Shown: piece by piece, positions 6,093 to 7,423 of the stretch
Position numbering within the stretch: position 1 is the first letter of the stretch
Layout of the letters: every line of letters begins with the position of its first letter
Program-made: the position numbers and the translations under genes
Source of the DNA: Candidatus Eiseniibacteriota bacterium
GTDB lineage: Bacteria; Eisenbacteria; RBG-16-71-46; JABDJR01
Assembly: GCA_013003415.1 (NCBI GenBank)
Contig: JABDJR010000470.1
Coordinates: 1 to 7,423 of the forward strand
DNA: 7,423 bases
Direction of reading: 5' to 3'
The notes under the pieces: generated by a model
Database searches by the model: none
What the model saw: the letters and a program-made list of their open reading frames with translations, nothing else
What the model was told of the DNA's origin: nothing

Positions 6093-7037
6093 ATGGAAGG
6101 CAAGATTCGGTTTGTCAGTCCCCTCGATCGGGCCATTTTCTTAAAATCGGTCGATGGACTCCAAGACATTTCAGCCCGCGATCTGGCAACTCTGGCTCAG
6201 AGCGTGGAAGAAGTACGCTTTTCCAAGGGCGATGTAGTGACTCGTGTTGGGGAACGCGTTGACGATTCTTATCTGGTTGTCGATGGCACTCTCCGCTTGC
6301 ACTTGCCCGAGAATCTGGGGACTTCAGATTTTAGTCGCGGTGACCGCATGGGGATGCTCTACATGCTAGGAGGAATAGAAGATGGTTTCCACTCCGAAGC
6401 CGTTTCCGACTCCGTGGCCCTTAAGCTAAACCGTGATTCCCTCATGGAACTTTTCGAAGATCACTTTGAAATTCTTCACAGCGTGCTTCGCATGGTCGCT
6501 CGCCGAACCCTGGCCATTCGAAGCCAGATTCCTCACGGGTCCTATCTTACCGCGTCGGTCGGAATTGCCAATCCGGAGGACATCGACCTTACCCTTGTGC
6601 CTCGTTTGCTCAATATGCGGCGAGGGTTTTTATTCAAGCGAGCCAACATGGATGCCCTGGTCGAAATTGCGCGTGCGGCCACCATCCAAGAGTTTGCCAG
6701 CGGAACCCGGTTGTGGAGTCGCGGCCAGCAATCGGGTTTTCTCGATATTCTTATCAAGGGGAAGGTTCGCTGCGAAGTTGAAGAAAACAGAATCTTTCAT
6801 GCCGGCCCTGGCTATCCCTTAGGAAACCTGGAGTCTCAGGCAGTAGAGCCTCGCTGGTACGACGCGATCGTCGAGGAGCCCGTTATCGCCATCCGAAACG
6901 AGAGCGATATTCTCTTCGACATTTTTGAAGACCACTTCGATCTGGCGGCGGACTATCTAGCCGCTGCGGCCTCCGGTTTGCTTAAGTTGATCCTTGAAGG
7001 CCGGCGCAAAGCCCTAGCCAGTACAACCGCCGCCTAA
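6093..7037 (+). CDS. Protein with two degenerate cyclic-nucleotide-binding-like domains
   Basis: This 314-residue protein is made of two CRP-type beta-barrel domains with no DNA-binding helix-turn-helix. Domain 1 (about 14-140) has FSKGDVVTRVGERVDDSYLV at 43-62, followed by VDGTLRL. Domain 2 (about 178-302) has FASGTRLWSRGQQSGFLDIL at 201-220, followed by IKGKVRCEV. Both end in a near-identical helix, LFEDHFEIL (120-128) and IFEDHFDLA (277-285), which shows internal duplication. The phosphate-binding cassette that grips cAMP or cGMP (G-E-x-A ... R-A/T-A) is not recognisable in either copy, for example GMLYMLGGIEDGFHSEAV in domain 1. Cyclic nucleotide binding is therefore doubtful, and a protein-interaction or other ligand role is possible. 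The 6-base gap to the carrier/HEAT gene implies one operon and probably a shared complex at the inner membrane. Confidence 0.8.
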   Translation: MEGKIRFVSPLDRAIFLKSVDGLQDISARDLATLAQSVEEVRFSKGDVVTRVGERVDDSYLVVDGTLRLHLPENLGTSDFSRGDRMGMLYMLGGIEDGFHSEAVSDSVALKLNRDSLMELFEDHFEILHSVLRMVARRTLAIRSQIPHGSYLTASVGIANPEDIDLTLVPRLLNMRRGFLFKRANMDALVEIARAATIQEFASGTRLWSRGQQSGFLDILIKGKVRCEVEENRIFHAGPGYPLGNLESQAVEPRWYDAIVEEPVIAIRNESDILFDIFEDHFDLAADYLAAAASGLLKLILEGRRKALASTTAA

Positions 7038-7423
7038 GACTTGCTCCGTCTCCGGCATAGGTAATCGTGCCAGAGGAATCGGGCTGCCACCGATCGCCAG
7101 GGCTTCCAATAGCGTTTTGCATAGTCGATCGACGATTGCTTCAAACTTGGTTTCAAGCGCTTCAGTGTATTTTCAAGCGCGATATCTCCCACCGGCCAAA
7201 CATCAGGACGCTTGAGAGCCATCAGCAAGTAGATGTCCGCGGTCCAGGGGCCAATCCCAGGGAGTTGAAGTAAGTGATCCCGCGCCTCTTCGTTTGTCAT
7301 GGAGCGAAGCGATCGAAAGGACAGTCTCTTTTCATGCACCGCGATGGCGAGTCCTTCGATGTATCGCGTTTTTTGTCGCGTGACACCGCAACTTTGAATC
7401 TGCCGAGTAGAAAGACGCCCAAT
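7034..7423 (-). CDS. DNA-3-methyladenine glycosylase II (AlkA-type HhH-GPD), C-terminal part, cut by right edge
   Basis: The - strand frame is open to the right edge, giving 129 visible residues. A GTG at 7339 is not the likely start, because conserved sequence continues upstream of it (TRQKTRYIEGLAIAV). The protein removes alkylated bases in base excision repair. The helix-hairpin-helix LPGIGPWTA is at visible residues 55-63, and the catalytic aspartate is in WPVGDIAL (codon 7186-7184). No lysine stands in the hairpin at the place where bifunctional Nth/OGG-type enzymes have one, which fits a monofunctional AlkA-like enzyme. The end YWKPWRSVAARFLWHDYL is typical of the family. The gene converges on the + strand gene, and its TAG (7036-7034) overlaps that gene's TAA (7035-7037). 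It looks unrelated in function to the other genes. Confidence 0.92.
   Translation of the reverse strand: MGRLSTRQIQSCGVTRQKTRYIEGLAIAVHEKRLSFRSLRSMTNEEARDHLLQLPGIGPWTADIYLLMALKRPDVWPVGDIALENTLKRLKPSLKQSSIDYAKRYWKPWRSVAARFLWHDYLCRRRSKS

Overview
The window looks like chromosomal DNA of a Gram-negative bacterium with moderate GC content and densely packed genes, nearly all on the + strand. No gene fixes the phylum. A CHAT protease, a membrane-anchored anti-sigma-like protein, and a carrier with HEAT repeats next to a cyclic-nucleotide-binding-like protein are combinations I associate with Acidobacteriota (Holophagae/Acanthopleuribacter type), deltaproteobacterial lineages or spirochaetes. This placement is inference and weak.

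Left module (1-1820). The C-terminal end of a CHAT-domain (caspase-like) protein runs in from the left edge. After a 72-base gap comes a small gene for an 82-residue peptide, with a strong Shine-Dalgarno partly buried in a perfect 7-bp hairpin. A gene for a radical SAM peptide maturase with a reduced SPASM-type C-terminus starts 21 bases further on. Small gene, tight spacing and maturase family together suggest a ribosomally made, post-translationally modified peptide (RiPP) locus in which the CHAT protein could be the protease. I do not recognise the precursor as a named family, so this is the best candidate here for an undescribed system.

Middle module (1821-3321). A 116-base intergenic region holds a weak terminator-like hairpin and a perfect TATAAT. 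It leads into an ECF-like sigma factor gene and, 8 bases after it, a single-pass membrane protein with an anti-sigma-like N-terminus that lacks the zinc-binding cysteines. The pair probably forms a sigma/anti-sigma switch.

Right module (3375-7037). A 903-residue protein fuses a roughly 12-helix nucleotide-carrier/MFS-like membrane domain to a long HEAT-repeat tail. Six bases later follows a 314-residue protein with two degenerate cyclic-nucleotide-binding-like domains. They probably work together as a membrane transporter or sensor and its regulatory partner.

Right edge (7034-7423, - strand). The C-terminal part of an AlkA-type DNA-3-methyladenine glycosylase runs in from the right edge. It converges on the preceding gene so tightly that the two stop codons overlap.

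No tRNA, rRNA, CRISPR array, insertion sequence or attachment site was seen. No gap between genes exceeds 300 bases.
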